Below are positions 29,351 to 39,379 of a DNA stretch of 55,881 nt, one piece after another (positions within the stretch are counted from its first letter, which is position 1; each line of letters starts with the position of its first letter). The stretch is from Erysipelotrichaceae bacterium (GTDB lineage: Bacteria; Bacillota_I; Bacilli_A; RFN20; CAG-826). The position numbers were made by a program, and so were the translations under genes. The notes beneath the pieces are model-generated. The model had not been told where the DNA came from, did no database searches, and worked only from the letters and a program-made list of their open reading frames with translations. The DNA lies in contig DURD01000029.1 in the NCBI GenBank assembly GCA_012837435.1, positions 1-55,881 on the forward strand, read 5' to 3'.

Positions 29351-30406
29351 CTAGAATATAAACAAGAATAATCTAGCAATTAAAAACCCACAGAGCCCAC
29401 AACCAGGGAACGTTAAGACCCATGTCAAGACCATATCTTTCACGACATTCCAGTCCACTGATCTAAATCTCTTTGCTGATCCTACCCCCATAATCGATGT
29501 TGATTTCATATGGGTGGTGGATATGGGAATTCCCACTAATGAAGCAAAAAACAAACAGGTTGAGGCAGTGATATCAGAAATAAATCCTTGGCACTGATTT
29601 AATCTTACCATGTCTAAACCGACTGTTTTAATTATTTTATATCCCCCTATTGATGTTCCTAATCCCATGACTATCGAACAATAAATCATCAACCAAACGG
29701 GTATGACAAATGTACCATCAGCGCCAATAACGCTCGGTTCAATAAAACTGGTGGCTAATAAAAACACCCCCATGAACTTCAAGCCATCTTGAGCGCCATG
29801 CATAAACGCCATCGATGCGCCCCCTACAATTTGAGCTTTTGCAAAAAACTTATTGGCTTTTCTTCTATTGGCTTTTCGAAAGACATAATTAATAACTTTG
29901 GTCGCGAAAAAAGAAAAACCAAAACCGATGACTGTTGAAATAATAATTCCATATAAAACATTGAGCCAAGCTTGCCCTGTCCCACTAAAACCATCCAGTC
30001 CATTTAAAGCTACCGCCGCCCCCGCAATCCCAGCGATTAAAGCATGACTTTCGCTCGTTGGAATACCGAAAAACCATGCGGCAGTTGCCCAAATGACAAT
30101 TCCGACCATTCCCGCACAGATAGCAATCAGCTGTTGGTGCGTGTCACCATGAAAATTACCCATGTTAGAAATTGTCGCAGTAACACTGCTACTAATCAGA
30201 GACATTATTAAAACTCCGAGAAAATTAAAAATGACCGCCATAATAACAGCAGCCCTCGGCGACATAGCTCTCGTCGATACGCATGTAGCAATAGCGTTTG
30301 GTGCATCAGTCCAGCCATTTATTAAAATGACGAGAGAGACTAACAACACTACTACCAGTAAGACTGGTCTATCAGCTAAAAGCCCTAAAAAATACAATAA
30401 ATCCAT
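29351..30406 (-). CDS. pit: Inorganic phosphate transporter (Pit family)
   Basis: GWTDAPNAIATCVSTRAMSPRAAV; GIPTSESHALIAGIAGAA; VGIPISTTHMKSTSIMGVG. Confidence 0.95.
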   Translation of the reverse strand: MDLLYFLGLLADRPVLLVVVLLVSLVILINGWTDAPNAIATCVSTRAMSPRAAVIMAVIFNFLGVLIMSLISSSVTATISNMGNFHGDTHQQLIAICAGMVGIVIWATAAWFFGIPTSESHALIAGIAGAAVALNGLDGFSGTGQAWLNVLYGIIISTVIGFGFSFFATKVINYVFRKANRRKANKFFAKAQIVGGASMAFMHGAQDGLKFMGVFLLATSFIEPSVIGADGTFVIPVWLMIYCSIVMGLGTSIGGYKIIKTVGLDMVRLNQCQGFISDITASTCLFFASLVGIPISTTHMKSTSIMGVGSAKRFRSVDWNVVKDMVLTWVLTFPGCGLCGFLIARLFLFIF

Positions 30407-30771
30407 TTTCTAAAAGATTGTGAATTTCACTGTTGGGTGAAATGGTTTTCATTTTTCTTTACAATAACTAATCCAAATTAATTATCGTAAGTTTAACATT
30501 AAATGTGCTATTTTTGTCATTCTTCAACGCTAGAATAAGCACACATAGACCAGTTAACCACATTTTCTCTTTCGATACAAATATTTTTTAGTCTAACCAT
30601 CAGCGATCCTTTTTTAAATCTAAAGAACGAAATTGGACTCATGCCTTGTTTTAGTACAAAACAAAAAAATATCAAATTTTGTTGTAGTTTAGACAATTTT
30701 GTATTACAATTTTTAAGATTATTTATCCAAAATTGATAAATAATTTAACAATTGATAAGGTGGTTGAGGAA

Positions 30772-31914
30772 ATGATTATTATAGAAGAGATTCTAGTTGC
30801 TAATTCAGTTGGTTTGCTCATATTAATCCTTTCTATGTTGTCCCGAGTTGAAATAAGAAAAGAAAAGCATCTGAGTGGGAAAATATTCGATGGGATGATT
30901 TGGGTTACCTTTTTTGCATTGATTCTAGAAACAGCAACTTTCTTCTTGGATGAAAAACCAGGAATAGTGGTTCACATTCTACAGTATGCAATCAATTCCT
31001 ATCTTTTCCTCGCTTCTAGTTGTGTGGGTTTACTCTGGGTGCTATTCGTTGATGTCCGCATTTTCCGTAACACAACCCGAGTCAAAAAGTGGTTCAAGAT
31101 TCTCATCATTCCGTATGCTGTTTTAGTTGCGTTGATTATATGCGACTGGTTCGGGACAGGCATCATCTTTTCAATTAACGAACAAAATGTATACGTACGC
31201 GGCAAAATTGTAATTCTTTCTTATGTTTTTGTGTGTTGTTGTTATTTGATAACCCTGATTCTTGCAGTTCTCGCCGTAAAACGGAATGGTCATATCCGCT
31301 TTTTTCCCGTTCATTACTTCGTGATACCTTCTTTTATAGGAACGCTGGTTCAAGGTTTATTTTACGGTATAGCTACTGGATGGATGTGTTTAAGTATCGC
31401 CCTACTATTTGTCCAATTGCATCTCGCAAACCAAAATGCCTACGAAGACGAGCTTTCGGGATTGTATAATCGTAAATATTTTGTTTGGATGGTCGAAAAA
31501 TTGACACGTAGCAAAAGGAATCGTTCCATCGGTGCTATTATGATGGATATCGACCAGTTCAAATTTATTAACGATAAATTCGGTCATTCAGTCGGCGATG
31601 ATGCTATTCGTAATCTCGGTCGAATCTTAACAAACGTTAACTCGGACAGCACAACGGCCTTCCGCGTCGGTGGTGACGAATTTGTTGTTCTTTGCATAGA
31701 CGGAACAAAAGTAGATATCGAACAGTTGCTTTCGACAATTAATAAGCAATTAATAGAGTTTAATGAGACAGCAGGAAAACCCTATACATTATCCCTTTCT
31801 ATAGGATATTCGACTTGCCACACGACTGGTACCAGCTTGGATTATTTCTTCCATCAACTAGATATGCTAATGTATGAGCAGAAGGCACTAAGAGATAAAA
31901 AGGTGCTCCATTAG
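30772..31914 (+). CDS. Membrane-bound GGDEF diguanylate cyclase
   Basis: N-terminal multi-TM; DELSGLYNRKYF; FRVGGDEFVVLC; start refined to ATG after an AAGGTGG Shine-Dalgarno. Confidence 0.92.
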   Translation: MIIIEEILVANSVGLLILILSMLSRVEIRKEKHLSGKIFDGMIWVTFFALILETATFFLDEKPGIVVHILQYAINSYLFLASSCVGLLWVLFVDVRIFRNTTRVKKWFKILIIPYAVLVALIICDWFGTGIIFSINEQNVYVRGKIVILSYVFVCCCYLITLILAVLAVKRNGHIRFFPVHYFVIPSFIGTLVQGLFYGIATGWMCLSIALLFVQLHLANQNAYEDELSGLYNRKYFVWMVEKLTRSKRNRSIGAIMMDIDQFKFINDKFGHSVGDDAIRNLGRILTNVNSDSTTAFRVGGDEFVVLCIDGTKVDIEQLLSTINKQLIEFNETAGKPYTLSLSIGYSTCHTTGTSLDYFFHQLDMLMYEQKALRDKKVLH

Positions 31915-32272
31915 GGAAAAGTGCATTATCAAATAGCGCGTTAATGCCTTGAATCGTTAATTTAATAACTTCTAAATAAAATTTAATTTGGCAAATATTA
32001 CTTTGATGAAACTATTTATTTTCTAATTAAAGCTTTTTCTAATGATAATGTTTTCCTTTGTAAATCTTAAAGCAACGTACATTTTATTTGATAATCATTA
32101 AATTTTTGGGAACATATTTTTTGGAAGAGAAAAAATTACTAACTAGTTAAAGGATTTTTATTAGTGTTGAATCGTCCAAATTGATTTTTAGTATAGTACA
32201 AGAGTGTTCATCTTTATTTTTCTGGTTATTTAGGAATTAAAAAGTCAGATCTCTATATCTAACTTATAATTT

Positions 32273-32346
32273 TGGAGCACGCGACGGGAATCGAACCCGC
32301 ACGGTTAGCTTGGGAAGCTAAAGTTCTACCACTAAACTACGCGTGC
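32273..32346 (-). tRNA. tRNA-Gly (CCC)
   Basis: GCACGCG acceptor; TTAGC-TTCCCAA-GCTAA anticodon arm. Confidence 0.93.
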
Positions 32347-32356
32347 ATTTTCTACC

Positions 32357-32382
32357 AAAAAAGCCCCACTGGGCTATTTTTT
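32357..32382 (-). terminator. Terminator-like hairpin between tRNA-Val and tRNA-Gly
   Basis: Minus strand AAAAATAGCCC-AGTG-GGGCTTTTTT. Confidence 0.7.
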
Positions 32383-32458
32383 TGGTGGGTACTGACGGGA
32401 TCGAACCGCCGACCTTCTGTACGTCAAACAGATGCTCTCCCAGCTGAGCTAAATACCC
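32383..32458 (-). tRNA. tRNA-Val (GAC)
   Basis: GGGTATTTAGCTCAGCTGGGAGAGC; TCTGT-TTGACGT-ACAGA anticodon arm; CCA. Confidence 0.94.
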
Positions 32459-32461
32459 TTC

Positions 32462-32538
32462 TGGTGCCGACTACAGGAATTGAACCTGCAACCTACTGAT
32501 TACGATTCAGTTGCTCTACCAGATTGCGCTAAGTCGGC
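32462..32538 (-). tRNA. tRNA-Thr (CGT)
   Basis: GCCGACTTAGCGCAATCTGGTAGAGC; ACTGA-ATCGTAA-TCAGT anticodon arm; CCA. Confidence 0.93.
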
Positions 32539-32655
32539 AACTGCAGTCGCTCTAATATGATAGTAAAATTGTTAATTAGTTGCAACAACTAATTTTATGT
32601 TCCTTTGGGAAATAAATCTAGAACTTTTCTTTAGGAGTAAAGAATAGAAAATTAG

Positions 32656-35391
32656 TTACTGTTTACGCACTTTCTTTTTGATGAAAAGAATGAGAACAAT
32701 GATTTCGTGCATTACTAAGGGAGCAATAGAAAGAGCTAATACGTATAACCAATGAATCAAATCAAGAGAAGCGCAAGAAAAGAAATCATTTAGTCCAGGA
32801 ATTTCTACGACCGCAAATTGAAGGGCAAAACCGAGAATGAAGGCGACCCAAATTAGTTTGTTTTTAGTTTTGAAATTATGGACAAATGTTTTTTTAATAG
32901 AAGTCATACCTAACATATGGAACAGCTCACTCAATCCTAAAACCGAAAATGCCGCGGTTTGGCTCATCGCTAGAGCACCGGGATTTTCCGCAAAACATCT
33001 CGCAATGTCTTGCAAAGTATAGCAATGATAATCCACCATCGGAACCATCAAATAAGCAAACACCGTGCAGACCGTGATTAGAGCACCATAACCAAATGTC
33101 AATAGATATCCGCCATTAGAAAATAGAGATTCTTTTGGATCTCGAGGCTTTTCTTCCATGATGCCTTCTTCTTTTTCATCAGCACCGAGAGCAACGGCCG
33201 GTAAAGAGTCAGTGATTAAATTGACCCATAAAATATGGATAGCAATTAAGGGGGTAGGTAAGCTATAGTCCGTTACAAACAAAGACATAATTACCACCAC
33301 AAACATCGTTAATACTTCAGCGATGTTAGAAGAGAGCAAAAACAAAACGGTTTTTCTGATATTAGCGTAAATGCCTCTTCCTTCTTCCACGGCTTTTTCA
33401 ATCGAAGCAAAATTATCATCGGTTAGCACCATGTCCGCCGCACCTTTAGCGACATCGGTACCCGCAATACCCATGGCTATACCAATATCAGCATTTTTCA
33501 AAGAAGGAGCATCATTAACCCCATCTCCTGTCATCGCCACAATCGCGCCGTTGGCTTTAATAGCATTGACAATCTGCACTTTATTTTGCGGAGAAACGCG
33601 AGCAAAAACATGCACGGTTTTGACTTTTTCTTGTAGTTCTTCTGGACTCAAAGCATCGATTTCTTCCCCCGACAAAGCTTCTTCGCCTTCCTCGGCAATG
33701 CCTAAATCTTTAGCAATAGCAACCGCAGTAGTCTTATGATCTCCAGTAATCATAATCGTATTGATATTTGCTCTTTTAAATATCGAAACGGCATTGGGAA
33801 CTTCTGGTCTCGGTGGATCGATCATACCCACTAAACCGACAAACACTAATTGTTCTTCTTTTAATTCATCGGCATACTTATAAGCTAAGCCTAGGACGCG
33901 CAATGCATCGAGTGCCATTGAGTCGCTGGCCGCCATGATGTTCTTTTTATCTTTGTTAGTGAGTTCTCTAACTTCGCCGTTAATTTCAATGCGATTAGCC
34001 ACTTTGAGAATTGAATCGATGGCCCCTTTGGTAAATATTATTTTTTTGCCTTTATATTTATGTTGAGTGGACATCATTTTTCTCACCGAATCAAAGGGAT
34101 ATTCATCGATACGGGGTGCCTCTTTTTCTAAATCGGCTTTGTGTTGATCCATCTTGTTAGCGTAGTCCACTAGAGCGATTTCTGTCGGATCACCATATAC
34201 CCCTTCATCAACCGTGGCGTTGCTGCATAAAGATAAGCCCCTCGATAAGAATTTACATTCATCGCTCAGCGCTTCATCATTTTCTAGTATCTTTTCATTG
34301 ACGTAGGCTCTGACCACCGTCATTTTGTTTTGGGTTAATGTTCCTGTTTTATCTGAACAGACGACCGAGACCGCCCCTAAGGTTTCGACCGAAGGGAGTT
34401 TTCTGACAATCGTATTAGCGCGCACCATTCTTTGTACACCTAAAGCTAAAACAATGGTCACCACAGCGGGTAAACCCTCAGGAACAGCGGCGACCGCTAA
34501 AGAAATAGCGAACATAAAGTTTTTAACAATGCCGCTTATCCATCCTTGAGAATCAGGGTTACCTCTAGCGAGATCGATTAACTGGATGCCGAACAAAACT
34601 AAAACAATAACAATCGTTAGAATACCTAAAAACTTTGATAATTTAGCTAATTGTTTTTGTAGAGGGGTGGTATCATCATCGCTTTCGGAAAGCATTTTGG
34701 CAATTTTGCCAGTTTCCGTTTGCATACCCGTTAAAACCACGACACCTTCACCTCGTCCATAGACTACGGGTGTGGACATATAAGCCATATTTAATCTATC
34801 GCCGACGCTGACTTCATCTGAAAAAACAATATCAGCATTTTTTTCCACTGGTAGAGATTCTCCAGTCAAAGAGGATTCGTCAGTTTTTAAATTTATCGCT
34901 TCGATAATTCTTAAGTCAGCGGGGATGGTTCGACCTTCTTCTAAAATAACGATGTCGCCCGGTACTAATTGCTCCGCTTTTAATTCCACTAAAACACCAT
35001 CTCTTCTCACGACGCACGTGGGAGAAGACATTTTCTTTAAAGCTTCCAAGGACTTTTCCGCTTTGCTCTCTTGAACAGTAGAGATAATAGCGTTCAGCAC
35101 GCAGACGCTCATGATAATAACCGGATCAGCAAAATCGAATGATTCGCCATATTGAACCATATTAAAAATACTGACGGCGATACTTAATAAAGCCGCGGCA
35201 ATAAGAATAAAGATCATCGGATCATTGAAGTTAGATAGAAAGATTAAGATTAAGGGGACTTTTTTCTTTTCCGCTAATTTATTTAAACCATATTTTGCCA
35301 AACGTTCATCAACTTCGCTTTGAGATAAACCTTTTTTAGGATCGACATTAAGCTCAGACAGAACTTCTTTTGCACTTTTTGTTTCAAACAT
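32656..35391 (-). CDS. P2-type (PacL/SERCA-like) cation-translocating ATPase
   Basis: 911 aa; CSDKTGTLTQNKMTV; MTGDGVNDAPSLKNADIGIAMG; AVAAVPEGLPAVVTI. Confidence 0.95.
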   Translation of the reverse strand: MFETKSAKEVLSELNVDPKKGLSQSEVDERLAKYGLNKLAEKKKVPLILIFLSNFNDPMIFILIAAALLSIAVSIFNMVQYGESFDFADPVIIMSVCVLNAIISTVQESKAEKSLEALKKMSSPTCVVRRDGVLVELKAEQLVPGDIVILEEGRTIPADLRIIEAINLKTDESSLTGESLPVEKNADIVFSDEVSVGDRLNMAYMSTPVVYGRGEGVVVLTGMQTETGKIAKMLSESDDDTTPLQKQLAKLSKFLGILTIVIVLVLFGIQLIDLARGNPDSQGWISGIVKNFMFAISLAVAAVPEGLPAVVTIVLALGVQRMVRANTIVRKLPSVETLGAVSVVCSDKTGTLTQNKMTVVRAYVNEKILENDEALSDECKFLSRGLSLCSNATVDEGVYGDPTEIALVDYANKMDQHKADLEKEAPRIDEYPFDSVRKMMSTQHKYKGKKIIFTKGAIDSILKVANRIEINGEVRELTNKDKKNIMAASDSMALDALRVLGLAYKYADELKEEQLVFVGLVGMIDPPRPEVPNAVSIFKRANINTIMITGDHKTTAVAIAKDLGIAEEGEEALSGEEIDALSPEELQEKVKTVHVFARVSPQNKVQIVNAIKANGAIVAMTGDGVNDAPSLKNADIGIAMGIAGTDVAKGAADMVLTDDNFASIEKAVEEGRGIYANIRKTVLFLLSSNIAEVLTMFVVVIMSLFVTDYSLPTPLIAIHILWVNLITDSLPAVALGADEKEEGIMEEKPRDPKESLFSNGGYLLTFGYGALITVCTVFAYLMVPMVDYHCYTLQDIARCFAENPGALAMSQTAAFSVLGLSELFHMLGMTSIKKTFVHNFKTKNKLIWVAFILGFALQFAVVEIPGLNDFFSCASLDLIHWLYVLALSIAPLVMHEIIVLILFIKKKVRKQ

Positions 35392-35412
35392 AAGAATTAC
35401 TCCTTTATTTTG

Positions 35413-35500
35413 AAGTAATCGTCTCGCGCATTTTTCATGGTTATAGTCCGGATGGTGAATCGTGTTGACGAATCTATAACTTAGCTACTCCCGCTTACTT
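35413..35500 (-). promoter_or_regulatory. yybP-ykoY-like (Mn2+-sensing) riboswitch candidate
   Basis: Minus strand AAGTAAGCGGGAGTAGCTAAGTTATAGATTCGTCAACACGATTCACCATCCGGACTATAACCATGAAAAATGCGCGAGACGATTACTT; P1 AAGTAA/TTACTT; GTTATAG/CTATAAC; GGGAGTAGC and GCGAGAC signatures. Confidence 0.82.
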
Positions 35501-35727
35501 ATATCATTTATTATAAATAAAAGATGAAGATTGACAACACAATTAATAACATTTCTCTTGGTTTTTTATAGAAACTAGTTGAATTTTTTATCGGAGATAT
35601 CAAAAGCTTTTTCATAAATATTGAAATCGTTATTAATGGTATTCGTAACGACAAATAAATACCCCCTCAACCACGAAGGAGAAGGGGCATTCTATGTTTT
35701 TTGTTACTATACGGTAGAAACATCAAC

Positions 35728-35814
35728 TGGTGCCCGAGGCCGGAATCGAACCGGCACGGTATCGCTACCGCTGGATTTTGAGTCCAGTGCGTCTACCTAT
35801 TTCACCACTCGGGC
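35728..35814 (-). tRNA. tRNA-Leu (CAA)
   Basis: Class II tRNA with long variable arm; CTGGA-CTCAAAA-TCCAG; CCA. Confidence 0.94.
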
Positions 35815-35868
35815 AGCGAGATAATTATATACTAGTGGTGAAATAAATTTAAATGAAAAATGGTATTT

Positions 35869-36750
35869 TTAGTTTCGGTTTTCTCCGACATAGAATAAAG
35901 CCAAAGAATCCGGACCGATATGTGAACCTGTAATTAAATCATAATAATATATTTCTACATTCTTGATTCCGTTTTCCACTAATTGGTTTTTAATTGCTAG
36001 AGCGTCATCATACACATCGCAATGCGTGATATAGACAGTCTGTTTTTCAGGATTTTTAATTTTAGCGATACAGGTTTCAACGAGTTTGCGCAAAGCCATT
36101 TTTCTACCAAAAACTTTTCCTGAGACTTCGATTTTAGATTTGTTGCCGCCTTTTAATAAAAATTTAACTTTGATGAAGTTAATGAATTTCGCTACTAAAG
36201 CGGAAACTCTGCCCTTTTTAATCAAATATTTGATATCGCCGACTGTGAATTCACTTCTCACTTTAAATTTGAACTTTTCACATTTTTCACAGATGGTTTT
36301 AAAATCTAAACCTTTTTTAACTAATTCACAAGCGTGAATAGCTTGCAAGCCTTCGCCAAACCCCGCAGTAGCGGAATCGACGATATAGACCATTTCCTTA
36401 CCTTGTTCTTCGTTGATGATGTCGCGAGCGAGACAAGCGGAATTATAGGTACCAGAGATCCCTTTTGCTAACACGAAGCAGATGATTTGATTACCCGCGT
36501 CGATGTCATCTTTAAAAGCCTCTAAAAAATCATGAGGATTAACTTGACTCGTATAAATTTTTTTACCTTCTCTCATTTGTTGATAAAAACTTTGAGAAAA
36601 ACTATCAACATCGATATTGTCTGCGTAACAACGATAAACAATGTCCTCAATTGTCAAGTTCATACTGACAACTTTTATATCTTTTTTTACTTTCTCTAAG
36701 ACGCTGGGAAATAAATTGCTGCCTGCGTCAGTGTATACTTTAATAGCCAT
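35869..36750 (-). CDS. DegV family fatty-acid-binding protein
   Basis: 293 aa; MAIKVYTDAGSNL start; SQVNPHDFLEAF; LAKGISGTYNSACLA. Confidence 0.93.
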   Translation of the reverse strand: MAIKVYTDAGSNLFPSVLEKVKKDIKVVSMNLTIEDIVYRCYADNIDVDSFSQSFYQQMREGKKIYTSQVNPHDFLEAFKDDIDAGNQIICFVLAKGISGTYNSACLARDIINEEQGKEMVYIVDSATAGFGEGLQAIHACELVKKGLDFKTICEKCEKFKFKVRSEFTVGDIKYLIKKGRVSALVAKFINFIKVKFLLKGGNKSKIEVSGKVFGRKMALRKLVETCIAKIKNPEKQTVYITHCDVYDDALAIKNQLVENGIKNVEIYYYDLITGSHIGPDSLALFYVGENRN

Positions 36751-36914
36751 AATGCCCCTCCTATTCGTAAGTCACTATAAAAAAGTAAAGATTAACAGTA
36801 AATCTATTAATCTAATGTTTTTCTCTACTAAAATAAAATCAATGAGTAGATTACTTAGTAATCTATATTTTTTCTAATATTTTTTCTAAAATGAATAATC
36901 ATTAATAAATAATT

Positions 36915-36991
36915 TGGCGCGCTTGATGCGAGTCGAACGCATGACCTCAACCTTCGGAGGGTTGCACTCTATCCACCTGAGCTACAAGCGC
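36915..36991 (-). tRNA. tRNA-Arg (CCG)
   Basis: GCGCTTGTAGCTCAGGTGGATAGAG; CAACC-CTCCGAA-GGTTG; CCA. Confidence 0.94.
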
Positions 36992-37013
36992 AGTTACGCT
37001 TTATATAATAATG

Positions 37014-37673
37014 CTATTTATCTGGCCACACAAACGTTGAATTTAAACCATATTCTCCATTATCAATCAAAATATCAATTCCCGAGGCTGATTTATTGAT
37101 AGTTAATAAGAATATAACCCAATCGCAAACTTCATTTAATGTCATCCATTTTTTTAATGGAGTAGCTTCCATGATTAGGTTCCAGTATTCGGCGTTTTCT
37201 ATCACGGGAGCATTAGAAGCCGTGAGTACCCCTCCTAAAGAAATCGAATTACATGTAGCTCCTAGTTCTGCGAGCCGGACAGCACAATTTTTCATATAAC
37301 CGATGACCCCCGCTTTTGAGGCGACGTATTCGGGAAATTCAAAGCCGCTTCTCGCCGAAGCAGAAGCATTAAATAAAACTGATTTAATCACAGGCTGAAA
37401 AGCATATTTTTCCGTGACATTCATCGAGCCGATGAGGTTATTAGAAATATCGCGATTATTTTGTGTTCCCGCATTGTTAAAAATTAGTTCGACGCCTTCG
37501 ATTTTAGGTAACTTACTCTTTTTGGAAATATCGACAACATAATGGGTATAAGAAGGATGATTAATTGAGGAAGGTAAAAGATCTAGACCAATAACTTCAT
37601 GACCTAAAAGTAAAAATCTTTCCGCGACCGCTTTACCAATTCCATTTGTGCTTCCCGTAATTAAAACTCTCAT
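37014..37673 (-). CDS. Short-chain dehydrogenase/reductase
   Basis: LITGSTNGIGKAVAERFL; FNNAG; YVASKAG. Confidence 0.9.
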   Translation of the reverse strand: MRVLITGSTNGIGKAVAERFLLLGHEVIGLDLLPSSINHPSYTHYVVDISKKSKLPKIEGVELIFNNAGTQNNRDISNNLIGSMNVTEKYAFQPVIKSVLFNASASARSGFEFPEYVASKAGVIGYMKNCAVRLAELGATCNSISLGGVLTASNAPVIENAEYWNLIMEATPLKKWMTLNEVCDWVIFLLTINKSASGIDILIDNGEYGLNSTFVWPDK

Positions 37674-38440
37674 TTTTGTTCTTCCCTATTTATGTAAGCG
37701 AAATATTGTTCCCCGACGCGATTTTTCTGCCAATTTCTACAAATCAAAAAACCGATAGGAGAAAATATTATCTCCATAATTAACTCTAGCAAAGCCCCGA
37801 GAAGTGAGCAAGTGAGACATTGAATAAATGTCCAATGAAAACCCTCTCTAAATATCGGCATGAATACCATGAATGTCAGCATCGAAAATATTAGATTATC
37901 GCAAAACTGACCGATAAAAGTTGAGACGTAACTTCTAGTAAAAAAAGCCACTCCACTATCGGGGTTCTTTTTAAACATTTTACCGACGATATAATTTAGA
38001 TAATTATTAATAAAAGCGGAGCAGATAAAAGCCACGGTGCTACTTAAAAGGATGAACCACGTCCCCCCAATTATCGTGTTAAAAGCCGTGTAATCGGCGT
38101 GGGGTGTAGGGATAACACTTGCCAAAAAAAAGATGAGACAAGTAACTAGATTAATAACGGTGGCAAAAATCGACATTTTATTCGATTCTTTGGGACCAAA
38201 ATGTTTCGCTACGAGATCCATTGATAAAAAAGAAACCCACGAAATTAAAAAGCCTCCATCGATGGCTAAATACTGGGTTTGAACTAGAGTCTTATTCGCC
38301 AGTAAATTCATGGCGACCACTGAAACCGCAAAGACGGTCAATAGAGTCGCAGGTATCGACCTTAATAGCAATATCGTTTCCTTATATTCATCGACAATCC
38401 ATTCTTTAAAAGAACGACGTCTCTTATTTTTTGATTTCAT
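37670..38440 (-). CDS. VUT-family (queuosine precursor-type) transporter
   Basis: 256 aa polytopic; DGGFLISWVSFLSMDLVAKHFGPKESNKMSIFATVINL; GQFCDNLIFSML. Confidence 0.72.
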   Translation of the reverse strand: MKSKNKRRRSFKEWIVDEYKETILLLRSIPATLLTVFAVSVVAMNLLANKTLVQTQYLAIDGGFLISWVSFLSMDLVAKHFGPKESNKMSIFATVINLVTCLIFFLASVIPTPHADYTAFNTIIGGTWFILLSSTVAFICSAFINNYLNYIVGKMFKKNPDSGVAFFTRSYVSTFIGQFCDNLIFSMLTFMVFMPIFREGFHWTFIQCLTCSLLGALLELIMEIIFSPIGFLICRNWQKNRVGEQYFAYINREEQK

Positions 38441-38467
38441 TTTTTTCTCCTTAGTTTTATTATTTTA

Positions 38468-38496
38468 AGCGAAGGATTTAGAGGCCGAACTTCGCT
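38468..38496 (-). promoter_or_regulatory. Hairpin in the leader of the VUT transporter gene
   Basis: Minus strand AGCGAAG-TTCGGCCTCTAAATC-CTTCGCT followed by TAAAATAATAAAACTAAGGAG (Shine-Dalgarno). Confidence 0.4.
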
Positions 38497-38544
38497 AGGC
38501 TTGGTTTTTTCACAATATTACTTGTAAGCTCTATTTCATGTTAT

Positions 38545-38784
38545 TTATTTTATTATCTCCCAATAGCCGTTTTTATTGGCTCCCACTCTTTTAATATATC
38601 CCATTTCTTTTAATTTCGATATACTCCTATCTATGGTTGTTCGCCCTAGATTACATACAACTGCCAATTGAGATATCGTTATATTGGGATTATTTCGTAT
38701 TTCTGCTAATACTTTTATTTGGGATTTGCTTAAAATTTTATCACCCCATTTATCACCCCATTTATTCTTGGTGTTAATGTCAAT
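38545..38784 (-). pseudogene. C-terminal remnant of an AlbA_2/AAA_4-type ATP-binding protein
   Basis: Hand translation: IDINTKNKWGDKWGDKILSKSQIKVLAEIRNNPNITISQLAVVCNLGRTTIDRSISKLKEMGYIKRVGANKNGYWEIIK*; no usable upstream start. Confidence 0.68.
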
Positions 38785-38860
38785 TTAATTTTTATCAACG
38801 GGAGGAAGCGCAGACATTTTATTGGACTCGTTTTTGATAAGATAACACATAATCATAGTT

Positions 38861-39379
38861 TTATCTTGCTGTATATTTTGTTCCTCTTCCACTCCCAATC
38901 TTCTTTACATATCCTAATTCAATTAAAGTTTCGATAAGCTCTAACACTTTATTTTTCCCAAAACCAGTTATTTTCGATAAGGTAGAGCTTGGCAGTTCCT
39001 TATTTTCTAAGGCATTATATATGATATTTTGATTATCCGATAATTCTTCTATCCCAGAAATAACTGGCAAGGTAATTTCTATTGAATTCTCAAATATCTT
39101 AAATAAAGTTTTTTGCTTTCTTGGATAAACTGTTAATTCTATAGTCTTTGTCTCCTCGTCCAGTTTAATTGAATAATATACTTTTGGCACAATAGAATTA
39201 TTAATTTTATTTTCAATGATTAAGGCTGTTTCAGCAATATTGGCTAATCCTTTTATTTTTCCATCATCTGAAACTCCAAAAATTATTCTTGCACCATGAT
39301 AATTTGCAAAGGCAGTAACTATCTTTAAGAATTTGTTTGAAACATTTTCTTTAAATTCTAAATTATGTGTTTCGCGCAT
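38861..39379 (-). CDS. AlbA_2-domain protein with C-terminal wHTH (short or internally deleted form)
   Basis: THNLEFKENVSNKFLKIVTAFANYHGARIIFGVSDDGKIKGL plus wHTH; only 172 aa. Confidence 0.72.
   Translation of the reverse strand: MRETHNLEFKENVSNKFLKIVTAFANYHGARIIFGVSDDGKIKGLANIAETALIIENKINNSIVPKVYYSIKLDEETKTIELTVYPRKQKTLFKIFENSIEITLPVISGIEELSDNQNIIYNALENKELPSSTLSKITGFGKNKVLELIETLIELGYVKKIGSGRGTKYTAR

Noticed and set aside
30552-30680. Possible small minus-strand ORF or IS3-like tail (VLKQGMSPISFFRFKKGSLMVRLKNICIERENVVNWSMCAYSSVEE)
   Set aside because: KQGMSPISF resembles the IS3 family transposase C-terminus only over a few residues; too short to support.
32272-32499. Plus-strand 75-aa ORF
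   Set aside because: Runs antisense through three tRNA genes; spurious.
35621-35824. Plus-strand 67-aa ORF
   Set aside because: Overlaps tRNA-Leu on the opposite strand; typical tRNA antisense artefact (GARGRNRTGT).
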